In this document: positions 42,807 to 54,056 of the stretch, in pieces
Layout of the letters: every line of letters begins with the position of its first letter
How positions within the stretch are numbered: position 1 is the first letter of the stretch
Origin: Tenrec ecaudatus
Taxonomy: Eukaryota > Chordata > Mammalia > Afrosoricida > Tenrecidae
Direction of reading: 5' to 3'
NCBI RefSeq assembly: GCF_050624435.1
Contig: NC_134541.1
Coordinates: 99,940,805 to 100,004,804, forward strand
DNA length: 64,000 bases
Translations under genes and position numbers: made by a program
The notes under the pieces: generated by a model
Databases searched by the model: none
The model's input: the letters and a program-made list of their open reading frames with translations, nothing else
Told to the model about the DNA's origin: nothing

Positions 42807-43749
42807 GCACAACCCACCCACCCCACCCCACTGCCATCCAGGCGACCCGGCGTCCTAGCAGCCCCACAGAGGCTCTGTGATGCTGGAAACCTTCATGGGG
42901 GCAGGCAGCTGGTGGTGGGCCCATCATTTCTCTGCACTACGAGTGCCCTTCCCCCACAACAGGAAGCACAAATCCAGCCCCTATATAGCAGCAACTTGGG
43001 TGGTCGGCCATGGAGACTGTGTGCAGTATACTGTGTGAGGAAGACTCCAGGTCCTGGAGGAAGGGATTTGCTCAGCAGGGTGCTCTTTGGAGGAGGAAAA
43101 GGCCTTCCCATCTTCTGGTTCACCCTTAGTCTGCCCTTGAGCTACACCCTCTCTCCCAGAATGTCTTCCTGCTCCCCCCCCCTCCCCGTCCCCCTCTATG
43201 TTTCTTCTCTGCTTTTCCTCCTGGCCTGTCCAAAGTGGCTGCTGTTGGCTATGAGTGGCCGGAAGCTGGGCTGGGGCCCCAGGAAGAGAGCCGCTGTGGA
43301 TCCAGCAGCCTAACAAGCAGGGGGCTCGGCTGGCTCCCTCAGACTGTGAGAGGGAGAGCCAGGAGGTGCTATTTTAATCACCTTTCAAAGACTGGGGTCC
43401 AGGGGCCCCTCCCAGAGTTAAGGACTAGAAAGGAGGGTGTGAAGTTTGACACTCTTTCTCTGCACTGGGGGGAGGGGTCCTCTCAGATACTGCAAGACTG
43501 CAGGACCCCATTCCCCTGGGGCTATCACACTGCACCCAGTATCCCAATGGAAAGAACTCCTGAGCTTGCACTGAAGGCAGAGCTGCCCAGACTACGCCTG
43601 GGACATGGAAAACAGGCCTCCTCTTCCAGAAGGGGTTCAGAAGCCCACCAGGGCTGTCGGCAAACCACACAGTGATGGGGACCCCTTTTCGGTAAGCCTC
43701 CTAGGTGCCACGCACCCTGAGAGGCACGTGTGTGCATGGTCTCAAAGAC
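42807..43749. other. SNX29 intron, unique stretch
   Basis: The 210-residue frame at 42,681-43,313 starts inside a SINE and shows no domain. It is taken as chance. Confidence 0.5.
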
Positions 43750-43912
43750 CAGGTGCTTGTGAGCCAGTTCTGGCTGGTGGCTGCCCGGCGCTCCACTGGA
43801 GCTCCAAAGACTGTGACCTTTCAGGAGCAGAGATCCCCAGGCCTTCCTTCTAATGTGCTGCTAAGTGGATTTGGACCGCCAGTCTTTTGTTAGAAGGCCA
43901 ACACGTGCGCCA
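43750..43912 (-). mobile_element. AfroSINE-type SINE, second subtype
   Basis: It has 'ctgtgacctttcaggagcagag', 'cccaggccttccttctaatgtgctgctaagtggatttggaccgcc' and 'gttagaaggccaacacgtgcgcc'. Confidence 0.75.
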
Positions 43913-45157
43913 TCTCCGCATGCCCTTGCCATGGCTTTAATACGCAGATACTGCTACTTCCATATGGCAGTCGGAGAAGTGCGCCTCCTTCACCGACACT
44001 GGGCAAGGCTGGGAGTCAGAGTCGGACTTCCTGTCCTTGGAGTCTCGGCATTCATGACCCCAGGGGCCTGATGGCTTTGCTGAAAATATAAGGACGGGTT
44101 TCCCACGTCGCTCCTGCTGGCCAGAACCCGAAAGAACACAGCGATAAGCATTGGTGCTGGCCAAAGGCTTCCCTCTACCGGGGACAGTCCCCCCCCTTCT
44201 CAGGATGGGGGCAGTTTGCAGCCTTGCTCCCCAGCCCAAGCGGCGGCATCTCCTCTGTCTTCCTGCGATGGGCAGAGGTTGGAATCGGAGAGACAGGCCC
44301 ACCGGTCTTCACAGGAAAGGAGGAGGCTGTTACAGCTAAAGTACTGGTCTCTAGGGGTACCTGTACCCAGAGAGGTGAGGGGAAGGAGGAAAAGGGGGAG
44401 GCGCTGGCTGGTGTGTTTACTGTGGGTAAGGCCTAAAGGCATTGCTCCTGCACACACACAAAAAGACTTCTCCCAGGAGCACCAAGCTCATGCCAGCAGG
44501 GGCTAGGTGGGTGGCGAGGCCATCGAAGGGAGCCAGTGTGGGTGGGGACAGCTGGCAAGGGAGTCACTACATGAATTCCAGCGATGGCCGCCTCCTAGGG
44601 CAGGGGCGCACCATTGAATGAGTGCCAGATTGTGACGTGAAATGTCAGATTTTAAAATATTGACCATCCAAAAAAAAGTTAGCGATTCTAAGGATCAAAA
44701 CCAAAGCAAACAAACAAACAAACAAACAAACAAAATTAGCAAAACCACTCAAGGCACAGGCTACACCTGAGCCACCTATCTGAGATCTCCCATCTAATCA
44801 GAGGTTGCCAACGCTCAAATGTTTACCTGATTTCCGGGGCCAGGGCTTCCTGGGGAAAGCAGCTCATACTGGGGTGAGCGCCCTGTCTCTGGACCTGCTT
44901 CCTGACCTGGGCAGCAGGGGCGTTTGTCAGAACATGTGGTTGGGGAAAGGGAGGTGATGCTCGTAGGACCAATCACAGGCTGCTCCCGGCATGGGACAAT
45001 CACCATGCCTGGAATCATCCTCCCTGGACTCTCCTCGTGAGTCTCATTTTCAAAAGAAAACACAGTCAGGGCCCTTGTGGCCTTGAAGACATTCCCAGAC
45101 GGTGCCCCTGCTAGGACGTGGGATGCTGTCTGAAAGGCTGGAGGGGCAGGTCCATCC
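43913..45157. other. SNX29 intron, unique stretch with CAAA run
   Basis: Apart from the (CAAA)n at 44,706-44,736, nothing is recognised. Confidence 0.5.
44706..44736. repeat. (CAAA)n microsatellite
   Basis: About seven CAAA units. Confidence 0.9.
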
Positions 45158-45292
45158 AGAGGCCCCTCAGAAGAAAGGCCTGGAGATCCCCTGCTGGAAG
45201 GCCACGGTCACTGCCCTCGAAAGCTCTTGAAGCACTGATCTACAGATGTGTGCAGTTGCCATGAGCTGGCATTGACTAGATGGCAGTTGTCT
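45158..45292 (+). mobile_element. AfroSINE-type SINE, second subtype, partial
   Basis: It has 'ggcccctcagaagaaaggcctggagatcccctgc', 'gtcactgccctcgaaagc' and 'gttgccatgagctggcattgactagatggcag'. The head is missing. Confidence 0.65.
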
Positions 45293-45654
45293 TTCAGACT
45301 GGCTTACGGAACTCCTACATGCTCAAGAAATCCGGAGTGTTTGGTCAAAGAAACAGCGTAGACGCAGCAACTCCTCCCTTTCTGAGTGACTATGGCAGGC
45401 ATTCGTGGTTTGGGCTGTGGGGTCACATCCGAGGACAGTCATCACCATCTCAAGGAGGCAGGAGCCACGTGTGGCGTCTCTGGGGAAAGTGAGTGGAGAG
45501 TGAGCCATCGCTCAGAATGGAAGCCACAGAAGCAAAGGGAAGGTCCACACGGCCACGTGGGAGGAGCTGAAAACACAGTGCTGAATAAAACGGTGGAAAA
45601 TGAGGACTAGGAGAAACATGGCATTTAAGTTGACTCAGAATACACGCAACATAT

Positions 45655-46290
45655 GGCGAGGAGTGTCTGGAGGCTAGAAAGCATGTGAGTGGCCTCTAAG
45701 ACACAATTATGGGTCTTTACTCAGCCAGAGCAGAAGAGAAAGGAGGAAACCAAAGACGCAGAGACCCATGGCTTCCTCCTCCCCGAGATCAGCAGACTAG
45801 ATGGTGCCCGGCCACCACTACTGACTGATCCGGGCCACGCTACACGAACCCTGGAAGAATGGGAGGAAATTGTGGAACAGAACCTCACATCCCTAAAACA
45901 AACAACCCCCAACCCACCACCACTACCACCACCCACTGGACTGGTGAGACTGTAGAACACCCTGAGACTACTGCCCCGGACACTCTTCCCTCAAACTGAA
46001 AGGAACCCCAGATCACCTTGTAGCTAGATAACAAATCGGCTCTAACAGAAGCACTTATGCTCTTCAAAACATCACCTAATGAGACCAAACACTCATCAAT
46101 GACCTTATAACAAAGGTAAGCTTGTGACGCGGGAGGGACACCAGATGAATGGAGCCAACAGCCAGAATGGACATAATGGGAAGGGTCACATGTAATCAAT
46201 ACCTCGGACAACTTGTGTATAAGTTGTTAAAGGGGCACTTCAATTGTTGTGTAAAACTGAAAGAAATGATAAAATCTTTTTAAAAAATGT
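45655..46290 (+). mobile_element. Older L1 3' UTR, different subfamily
   Basis: It has 'catgtgagtggcctctaagacac', 'ccagagcagaagagaaaggagg', 'agactagatggtgcccggccacc' and 'gatcacc...tagctagataac'. The end is 'aagaaatgataaaatctttttaaaaaatg'. The element order matches afrotherian L1 3' UTRs as I know them. It ties the younger family to L1 by the shared 'gatggtgcccggc' phrase. Confidence 0.75.
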
Positions 46291-47922
46291 ATCTAGAATG
46301 CACAATGCGTTCTAGAAGGACACAGATCACCTTGCAGAGACACGCCAAGCCCATGGAGACCGCAGCCCGTAGAGGGACCAGCAGGAGTGGCAAGAAAGAG
46401 CGGTGATGAGCAAACCCGAGTTCTGGAGACATGACAGGTGTGCCAGCACATGAGGAGCAGCGTTACCTCCCATCTCTGCACCAGTGACCGCAAAGGAACA
46501 GCAAAAATGGGAGAGGGAGTATTGCCCTGCTTGTGGGGGCCTGCCAGGTCCTCCTCCCTGCGACCCCAAGGCCCAAGCAGGAATCCTAGGTTCCGAGGTA
46601 TCTGTTTTGAACAAGCTTTCATGTGCAAAAGCTGCAGGGGTCGTGGCTGAGCAGGACCCTTCCAGCCCTGGAGCTGGGAGCACTCTCCTGCAGCTTATGT
46701 CCCAGCCTTCCCCGGGCCGCTGAGAAGGCCTTTCTGAGGGCGCATCCCGCCAGCCCCATGTCCCCTCAACTAGCAGGTCCCCTCACCACACGCCAGGTTA
46801 TTTCAGTCTACTCAGAGTGGGATGGTCACAGGGGGCTGGTTTAGACATTCTCCAAGGCCTTAGCAGTGGCGGGGTGGCATTCTGTGGGATTATGGTCGAT
46901 GGTTTCCATCACAGCCTCTGTGATGGGTTTACATTTTTAACTGCTGATGCCACAGGCTGTGATGGCTGGATGGGCAGAGAGGCAGAAAGGAGGGACAATG
47001 TGACCATCAGCCAATGGGGGACGGGTGCCAGGCATGGTCCTGAGGCACGCAGGACCATTCTGTCTTTTGAGGCTGCCAAATGCCCAGTTCAGGGTCACAC
47101 TGCCAAGGACTAGAGGGGCTTGAGCTTGTACGGTGCCTTCAAAGCCTATGTCACTGTGGCCCCAAGGAAGGCTCCTTCCCAGGGGACCTGGCTGGGAGGC
47201 CAGATCCCTTGCCATGCCAAAGCAGAGAAGCTGGTGGGCCAACTGGAGCAAGTAGAGAGGAGAAAGAGCAGGGGCAAGGCCAACAGCCACGCCTCCCTCG
47301 GCGGTCATGGGTAGAGGAGGAGAGTGTGAGGTGCAGAGAGCTGGCTGCTCTATCGGCTCATCGCGAGACTGCGTCCCCTTCATCCTGCTCGTGAAGGGAG
47401 CTGCACAGCCCGGATCGTCACGTGAAGCCTCTCAATCCTCCCTTTGGTTGGCAGCTAATTCAAAGGCTGGAATTTGGCGAAGATCCAACAAAGTATATGT
47501 GTAGGCTATCCAGAAGCAACTGGAGGAAAATCAATAGGTCATCAAGCGTGAGATTGGTTCCAGCCCACCGAAACAGTTCATCAAGCAGAGCTGTTGAGAG
47601 GGGGGAACCACACTCCTGAAGGCCATGCACTACCTGCAGACACCCAAGGCAAAGGCCACAGTGGAGGCCAGCGGGCCTTCCAGAGCAGGGTCTGCCTCTA
47701 GGCCACCAGTCACTTCTCTTGGCTAAAGGCCTCGATCTTGACTATGACAGACTGGCACCGCCACCCCGCTAGATCGTTCAGTATGGCATTTGAGTTTGTT
47801 TTCACAACAAATAGAGATCGACTCGACAACTATGTGTAATGAAAAGTTCCGTAAATTTAAAGATTGTTATAATTGCACTATAGAAACAATGCAAGTATTA
47901 AACAAATTCTACAACAAAAGAT
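46291..47922. other. SNX29 intron, unique stretch
   Basis: 1.6 kb with no confirmed repeat. A coding-like patch lies at 47,110-47,620, discussed among the findings. Confidence 0.45.
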
Positions 47923-48280
47923 TTGAGAAGAATTGGCGCATCTGAATTACAGTGTTGCAGAAGACTATTGACTAGACCATGGGCTTCCAGAGGAATGGAC
48001 AAATCGGTCTTAAAAGAAATAGAGCCAGGATGGATGCGAGAATGGTGAGACTTAGTCTCCTTGACTTTGGACATGTGCTCAGAAGGGGCAGTCCCTGGAG
48101 AAGGACATCCTGTTTAGTAGAGAAGAGAACTGTCAACGAGGTGGAGTGACACAGGGGCTGCATGCCATGCCCGCATGGTGACGATTGTGAAGCTGGCGCA
48201 GCACTGGGCAGTGCCTCCTTCCTTCCGTTGAGCAGTGTCACCCCGAGTCAGACCAACTCGACAGTACCTAACAACAGCAC
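47923..48280 (+). mobile_element. RTE/BovB LINE 3' end
   Basis: It has 'gagaagaattggcgcatctgaattacagtgttgcagaag', 'gactttggacatgtgctcag', 'ccctggagaaggacatcc' and 'cagaccaactcgacagtacctaacaacagc'. Confidence 0.85.
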
Positions 48281-48721
48281 AGGCCCTCCACACATGGACG
48301 CCCACACACAGGTGTACTCGCCATGGTCACAGATCTGGACCTACGTCCGTCTGCCTCCCAGGCCCATTTGCTCAGCTGTTTACCATGTCCTTTGGCTTAC
48401 ACAAGTTCCGTGGACCTTGCCTGTGTCGCTGCCAGGCACGTGCCATGACGAGAGGAGGAGGACAGGGACGTGGCTTTAGGCGCTCTGCATTTAATGCTAC
48501 CACATGGGTAAAATGATGTAACAGGGATCATGGATTTATTTTCAAGTTATACTAGAGAACTTGACTGACCCTGGATAAGGGCTCCGGAGTTTTCCAGTGA
48601 GGAGAGGGATAGACAAAAAAGAAAAAACAAATCAGGGGCAAATAGGACCCTTTGTAGCACTAAGATGTGTCCCCTCACAGGGTCTTAGAGTCTACGTTGT
48701 ATGAGAGTGTGCAGAATGGCT

Positions 48722-48903
48722 CCAGCTCACGGCCATTGAGTCGATTCTGACTCCCAATGACCCTAGAGGGCAGTGTAGACTGCCCCATGTGGATTTCCGA
48801 GTCTGTAAATACGGGAGCAGAAAGCTTTATCTTTCTCCCGTGGAGTGGCTTGTAGGTTTGAACTGTTGACCTGTGGTAAGCAGTCCAATGTGTACCCACC
48901 CCA
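48722..48903 (-). mobile_element. AfroSINE-type SINE
   Basis: It has 'ggccattgagtcgattctgactcccaatgaccctagagg', 'gggagcagaaagctttatctttctcccg' and 'taggtttgaactgttgacc'. Confidence 0.9.
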
Positions 48904-49479
48904 CTCCCCATGCTGCCAGCTGGGATAGAGTGGCACAGACTACTACAGCAGAGAATGATGATGTTCACAAAACTTGGGTACGCTTGTCTGCATTTCCCAT
49001 GTGCCAGTGCAATGAGGTTGGGGTCATACGACTCCTCCTGGCCAATGGGCAGTGAGAAGCAACCTGTTCCAGCTCCAGACAAGGCCTCCTTTGAGGCTCT
49101 CCCTGCAGGGTCTGTGCAGAAACCCGGGAAACGCCACTGTGCCCCTCCTGCTTCTCTCAGTGCATCTCATAACGTGCTCCTCCCTACTGCCCTCCAGCCT
49201 CGCATGACTTGTGGGTGGCAGGGCGGGTTTTTCAGAGCAGACTCCTGCAGGGTCTTGGGGTCCCCCAGAAGAGTTTTGGGTAGGGGCTGCATTATGAGAC
49301 AAGGTAGGGTCCCATTTCAGTGAAGCAGCTCCCTCTTTTCTGCTTCAAGCCCCGGGGTGATACCAAGTGCAGTGACAACAAGAGCTGCTGCTTGGTATTT
49401 ACGCAGTGCCGGGGGGTGGGGGGGGGGGGGCTCAGCGTTCACCATGTCCCATACAGTAGCCTGATGAACCCTACATGCA
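48904..49479. other. SNX29 intron, unique stretch with G-run
   Basis: A near-continuous G-run sits at 49,411-49,431. Nothing else is recognised. Confidence 0.5.
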
Positions 49480-50333
49480 ACGAACTGCGTTCATATGGCT
49501 CTTCTATCGTGGTCTTACTCACAGCAAACACAAGCAAAATTTTGCTGAAGACTTCAATGTGCAGCAGCACATTGACAGGGAGCCACAAATTCAAGGCTGG
49601 ATTCAGAAAAGGATGCAGATCAAGGGATAACACTGCCATGTCAGATGGATCTTAGCTGAGAGCAGAGAGTACCCGAAAAGGTTTACTTGTGCTACATTGA
49701 TGACATACAGGCATGTAGCTATATGGATCCTAATAAACTATGGATAGCCTTGGGAAGAATGAGAATTCCAAATCACGTTATCGTGCTCATGCAGAACCTG
49801 CACATGGACCAAGAGGCAGTTGTGTGAACAGAACAAGGGAATGCCGCGTGGTTTCCACCCAGTAATGGACTGCATCAGGCTTGTAGCCTCCCGCCACACT
49901 CGTTCCATGTAAATGCTGAGCAAATCATCACAGAAGCTGGACGATATGAAGAAGAATGTGGCATCTGCATTGGAGGAAGGCTTAACAACAACCTGCGACA
50001 CATAGATGACATATACTGTTTGCTGGAAGGGAGACGGACTTGAAGGACTTGCTGGTGAAGATCAAGGATTGAAGCCTTCAGTATGGATCACAGCTAACTG
50101 TGAAGAAGACTACAATCTGCACAACTGGACCAATAGGTCACATCACAATACATGGAGAAAAGATTGAATTTGTCAAGGGTTTTGTCTTGCTCAGATCCAC
50201 AGGCAAGCAGCAGTCAAGAAATCAAGCAACACACTGCATTGGGTAAATCTACTGCAGAAGACCTCGTGAAGGTGTGAAAAAACAAGGATGCCACTTGGAG
50301 GGTTAAGGTATATCCCACCCAAGCCATGGTATT
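49480..50333 (+). mobile_element. RTE/BovB LINE, reverse-transcriptase region
   Basis: It has the RT stretch 'ttcaaggctggattcagaaaagg', 'gatcctaataaactatggatagcc', 'gtgctcatgcagaacctgcacatggacc', 'atgctgagcaaatcatcacagaagc' and 'attgaatttgtcaagg'. The frame is broken by several stops. It continues at 51,535 on the far side of an inserted L1. The site of interruption is caagccatggtatt. Confidence 0.9.
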
Positions 50334-51534
50334 TTATTATTTTTTTAAATCATTTTATTGGGGGCTCATACAACTCTTATCACAATCCATACATACATCC
50401 ATTGTGTAAAACACATTTGTACATTCATTGCCCTCATCATTCTCAAAATATTTGCTCTCCACCTAAGCCCCTGGCATCAGCTCCTCATTTTTCCCCTCCC
50501 TCCCTGCTCTCCACTGCCTCATGAACCCTTGATAATTTATAAATTATTATTTTGTCATATCTTGCCCTGTCCGATGTCTCCCTTCACCCACTTTTCTGTT
50601 GTCCGTCCCCCAGGGAGGAGGTCACATGTAGATCCTTTCCAACTCACTTCCCAACACCCTTCACCCTCCACCCTCCGCCACTCACACCACTGGTCCTGAA
50701 AGGATCATCTGCCCTGAATTCCCTGTTTTTCAGTTCCTATCTGTACCAGGGTACATCCTCTGGTCTAGGTAGATTTGTAAGGTAGAACTGGGATCATGAT
50801 AGCGGAGGGGGAGGAAGCATTTAAGAATTAGAGGAAAGTTGTATGTTTCTTCTTTGCTACACTGCACCCCGACTGACTCATCTCCACCCCCAGGCCCTTC
50901 TGTAAGGGGATGTCCAGTGGCCTACAAATGGGCTTTGGGTCTCTACTCCCAACTCCTCCCCTCATTCACAATATGATTTTTTGTTCTGATGATGCCTGAT
51001 ACCTGACCCCTTCAACACCTCGTGATTGCACAGGCTGGTGTGCTTCCTCTATGCGGGCTTTGTTGCTTCTGAGCTAGATGGCCGCTTGTTTACCTTCAAG
51101 CCTTTAAGACCCCAGATGCTATATCTTTTGATAGTCAGGCACCATCAGCTTTCTTCGCCACATTTGCTTAATCATCTGCTTTGCCTTCAGCGATTGTGTC
51201 GGGAAGGTGAGCATCATAGAATGCCAGTTTAATACAACAAAGTATTCTTGCATGGAGGGAGTATTTAAGTGGAGGCCCAATGTCTATCTACTACGTTAAT
51301 ACTAAACATATAAATATATGTACATAGATCTATTTCCCCATCCTCAAATGTAAATATATTCACATATGTAAATGCATTTATTTAGACCTCTATAAATGCC
51401 CTTTGTCTCCTAGCTCTTTCCTCTATTTCCTTTGACTTTCCTCTTGTCCCACTATCATGCTAAGTCTTCATTTGGGTTTCAGTAATTCCTCTTGGTTACA
51501 TTACCCTTGATCACACCCTACCAGGTCTCCTACA
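50334..51534 (-). mobile_element. L1 inserted antisense into the RTE copy
   Basis: This 1.2 kb insertion starts with a T-rich tail and aaatcattttattgggggct. It covers the whole 3' UTR and, at 51,300-51,534, sequence further 5' than any other minus copy here. It is bounded by caagccatggtatt (50,320-50,333) and caagccatgctatt (51,535-51,548), a 14 bp duplication with one mismatch. Confidence 0.92.
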
Positions 51535-51929
51535 CAAGCCATGCTATTCATGTGAAAGTTGGACACTGAACAAAGCAGACTGAAGAAGAGCGGATGCATC
51601 TGAAGGAAGGTGCTGGCCAAGAATGCTGAAAGTACCACGGACTGCCAGAAAGGACAAACAAATTTGCTTTGAAAGAAGTACAGTCAGAGTGCTACTCAGA
51701 ACGAGGAGGGCGAGCCTTTATCTCACATACTTTGGACCTGTTATCAAGAAAGACTAGTCCCTGGAAAAGGACATCATGCTTGGTAAAGTGAAAGGGCAGC
51801 AAAAAAAGAAAGATCCTCAACAAGAGTGACTGACACGGTGGCTGCCACAATGAGCTCATAGAGACCCAATAGTGGCTTGTTCTGTTGCTGTGAGTCAGAA
51901 CCAACTCCATGGTACCTAACAGCAACAAC
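51535..51929 (+). mobile_element. RTE/BovB LINE, resumed 3' part
   Basis: It picks up exactly where the left part stops: 'catgctattcatgtgaaagttggacactgaac', 'caaatttgctttgaaagaagtacagtcag', 'ctttggacctgttatcaag', 'cctggaaaaggacatcatgcttgg' and 'ggtacctaacagcaacaac'. Confidence 0.92.
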
Positions 51930-52379
51930 GCATGCAAAAAGACGGGCGGAACTATGCAAATGAGGCGTTTATGGTCTACAAAGGGGATTAGACAGTTTTG
52001 CCAATGCATGGAATCCTGGCAGCTTTTCTATCCCTCTAGCCTTAAAGGGAATCAATCCCAGGGGTTGCAGGAGGGCTTCACTTCCATTACGTGGAGGCAG
52101 AAATGGACCAAGGCTCTGGACCTCCCAGACCCAGGAATTGGAGGAGAGCTGTTAATACCAGACTTTGTACAAAACAGCCAGAAGTAGCAGCAAGCATTGC
52201 AGAGCCCAGGGCTAGAGAAACGGCAGCTGCAGAACTAGGAGGCCGGAAGGCGGTATGGCGGGCTTCCTGGCCAAAAGCAGGGCAGCTACAGTGGGTCGGC
52301 AGTGGACGAGTTATAACACTTGCCTGAGTAGGGCAGAGGCCAGGCCTGGGCAGGCCCCGGTGGTAAAGAGCTACCAATA
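51930..52379. other. Unassigned sequence between two RTE copies
   Basis: It starts 'gcatgcaaaaagacgggcggaactatgcaaatgaggc' and contains 'ggattagacagttttgccaatgcatgg'. Its place just upstream of an RTE coding fragment suggests a 5' untranslated region of an RTE or of its non-autonomous partner. This is not confirmed. Confidence 0.35.
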
Positions 52380-52970
52380 GGCATGGCGAAGAAGCTGTCC
52401 TTAGTGGTACCTGTGACGTGCAAGTGGATCTCAATACGAAATTGTACCCTGTGACTGCTCCAGTGTTGTGGAAGACAGCTACCTTGTCTATGGTAGGTAC
52501 ACTGACAGGGAAAAGCCAAAAACTCAAGTCAGATTGGAAGAGGTGTGGAATGAGGAATATCATTGCCAATGTAAGATGAATCTTGGCAGAAAGCACAGAA
52601 TACCAGAATGAGGTTCACTGTGTTTTACTGATTATACAAAGGCTATGTGAAGTGTGAATTATGGCTACTGTTGCAAAGAACGGAGATTCTAGAACACTTA
52701 ACTGTGCTCATGGAACCTGTACACGGACCAAGAGGCAGCGTTTGAATGGAACCAAAGGATACTGCGTGGTTTAAAGTAAACATCTGTGTGCATCATGGTT
52801 GTGTCCTGTCACCATACTGACTCAGTCTGTTTGCTGAACAAATAATCTAAGAACCTGGACTATATGAAGAACATGGTATGTGATGACACAACACTGCTTG
52901 CTGAAAGCCAAGGGCACTTGAAGTTAATGAACAAGATCACAGCCTATAGCCTTCAGGATGAATTCTAGCT
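52380..52970 (+). mobile_element. RTE/BovB LINE fragment, reverse-transcriptase region
   Basis: It has 'agtcagattggaagaggtgtggaatgaggaatatc', 'ctgtgttttactgattatac', 'attctagaacacttaactgtgctcatgg' and 'gctgaacaaataatctaagaacctggactatatgaag'. It covers the same region as 49,480-50,050 and is a separate, more damaged copy. Confidence 0.85.
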
Positions 52971-53299
52971 CTGCTCACTCGCACACTCAGAGAATGGGGG
53001 GAGGGGGAGGGCTCCACTCTAGACTGTCACTGGGCCCTGGAGCCAGTGCGCAGGGATTAGCTGGACAGCTGTAAAGACTCTCTGCAACTACAAATGGCCC
53101 TGGAATTTCCTGAGGGCTTGCTCTCTGCCAGAAATTTTTAGTAGTAAAAAACCAACCAACAAAAACAACAAACCTTTGATGTAGTATAAAAGAAACCTTG
53201 GCTGGGGAGTCTGACTACCCGGATGAGAATCAAAGCTCCACTGTTTACTAGGAGGCCCTGGAAAAGTTCCTTTCAGTTGTGCAACCTTTAAGAGAAAGA

Positions 53300-53552
53300 C
53301 AGTCGAGGGGGTGGGGAGGGGGAGCTGGGAACCAAGAAACTGAGGGATAAGGGAACAACAAGAGATCTAAAATTGATGACGAGAAGGGCATATTATGCCT
53401 GGTGGGGTTTAATCACGTGCAGTGTATCTGAGAGAAATCACTGAGAGTCGAATGGAGGGTGAGTGTGATAGTGGGATAGGAGGAAGGTGAAAGGAAATAC
53501 AAGAACGAAGTAGGAGGCAAAAGCTATTTATAGAAGTACAGCTATAGGTATG
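53300..53552 (+). mobile_element. L1 3' UTR, 5' segment
   Basis: The stretch 'gtgatagtgggataggaggaagg', 'gaaaggaaatacaag' and 'gtaggaggcaaaagctatttatag' matches the reverse of 51,380-51,480. This is therefore the part of an L1 lying before the LTR at 53,553. The left border is uncertain. Confidence 0.7.
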
Positions 53553-54056
53553 TGTGATAGTTACATAATCTGTGGTCAATTTGAGACTTAAGAGTGAAAG
53601 GGTGGGATTAGCCTGTCAATCAGGTCACAGCTTGATGACCTCATTTGGAGGCACTAAGGAGATAAATAGCTCACTGGAGGCAGGACACATGCTCACTCCC
53701 TGCCAGACATTACTGACAAGGAGCCTGATGGAGCTACACTGACGCAGCCAGAGCCCTGGGAACGGGAGGAGCCACGTGGAGACCCCTGTCACCGCTGAGA
53801 CCCCAGCCACTGGATCCACAAGATTTCCCACCCACTGGCCTGTGATCTTCCTGTACTCGGCATTATTGCATGGCTGCATGAGTCTAAAGAGGAATTTACG
53901 GACTAGCATTGGACATATAGGCTCATATTGGACTTATGGACTTGATCTGGACTGGGCTGGGATGTTCTCAGATAATTTCTCTTTAATATAAAACTCTTTC
54001 TTCTACAGATATGAGTATCTATGAATTTGATTCTCTGGTCTACCCGGACTAACACA
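53553..54056 (+). mobile_element. ERVL-like solo LTR inserted in an L1
   Basis: This 504 bp LTR starts tgtgatagttacataatctg and ends ttctctggtctacccggactaacaca. It has a perfect 5 bp duplication gtatg (53,548-53,552 and 54,057-54,061). Near the 3' end, 'ctctttaatataaaactctttct' is a TATA/poly(A)-type block. It is the best-preserved of the four related LTRs and has no internal genes. Confidence 0.9.

Noticed and set aside
42681-43313. 210-residue plus-strand frame
   Set aside because: Its start lies inside a reversed SINE and the rest is GC- and pyrimidine-rich intron with no family feature.
49411-49431. Long G-runs (also at 12,032, 19,117, 54,853 as C, 61,522 and 63,524) as quadruplex regulators
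   Set aside because: Homopolymer runs of this kind are common in this genome and have no supporting context. Some may be base-calling artefacts.
49480-51929. A functional RTE reverse-transcriptase gene
   Set aside because: The frame has several stops and is split by an L1, so it is a dead copy.
52087-52596. 169-residue minus-strand frame
   Set aside because: Its low-coordinate part lies in the unassigned 51,930-52,379 block, and the rest is antisense to an RTE fragment.
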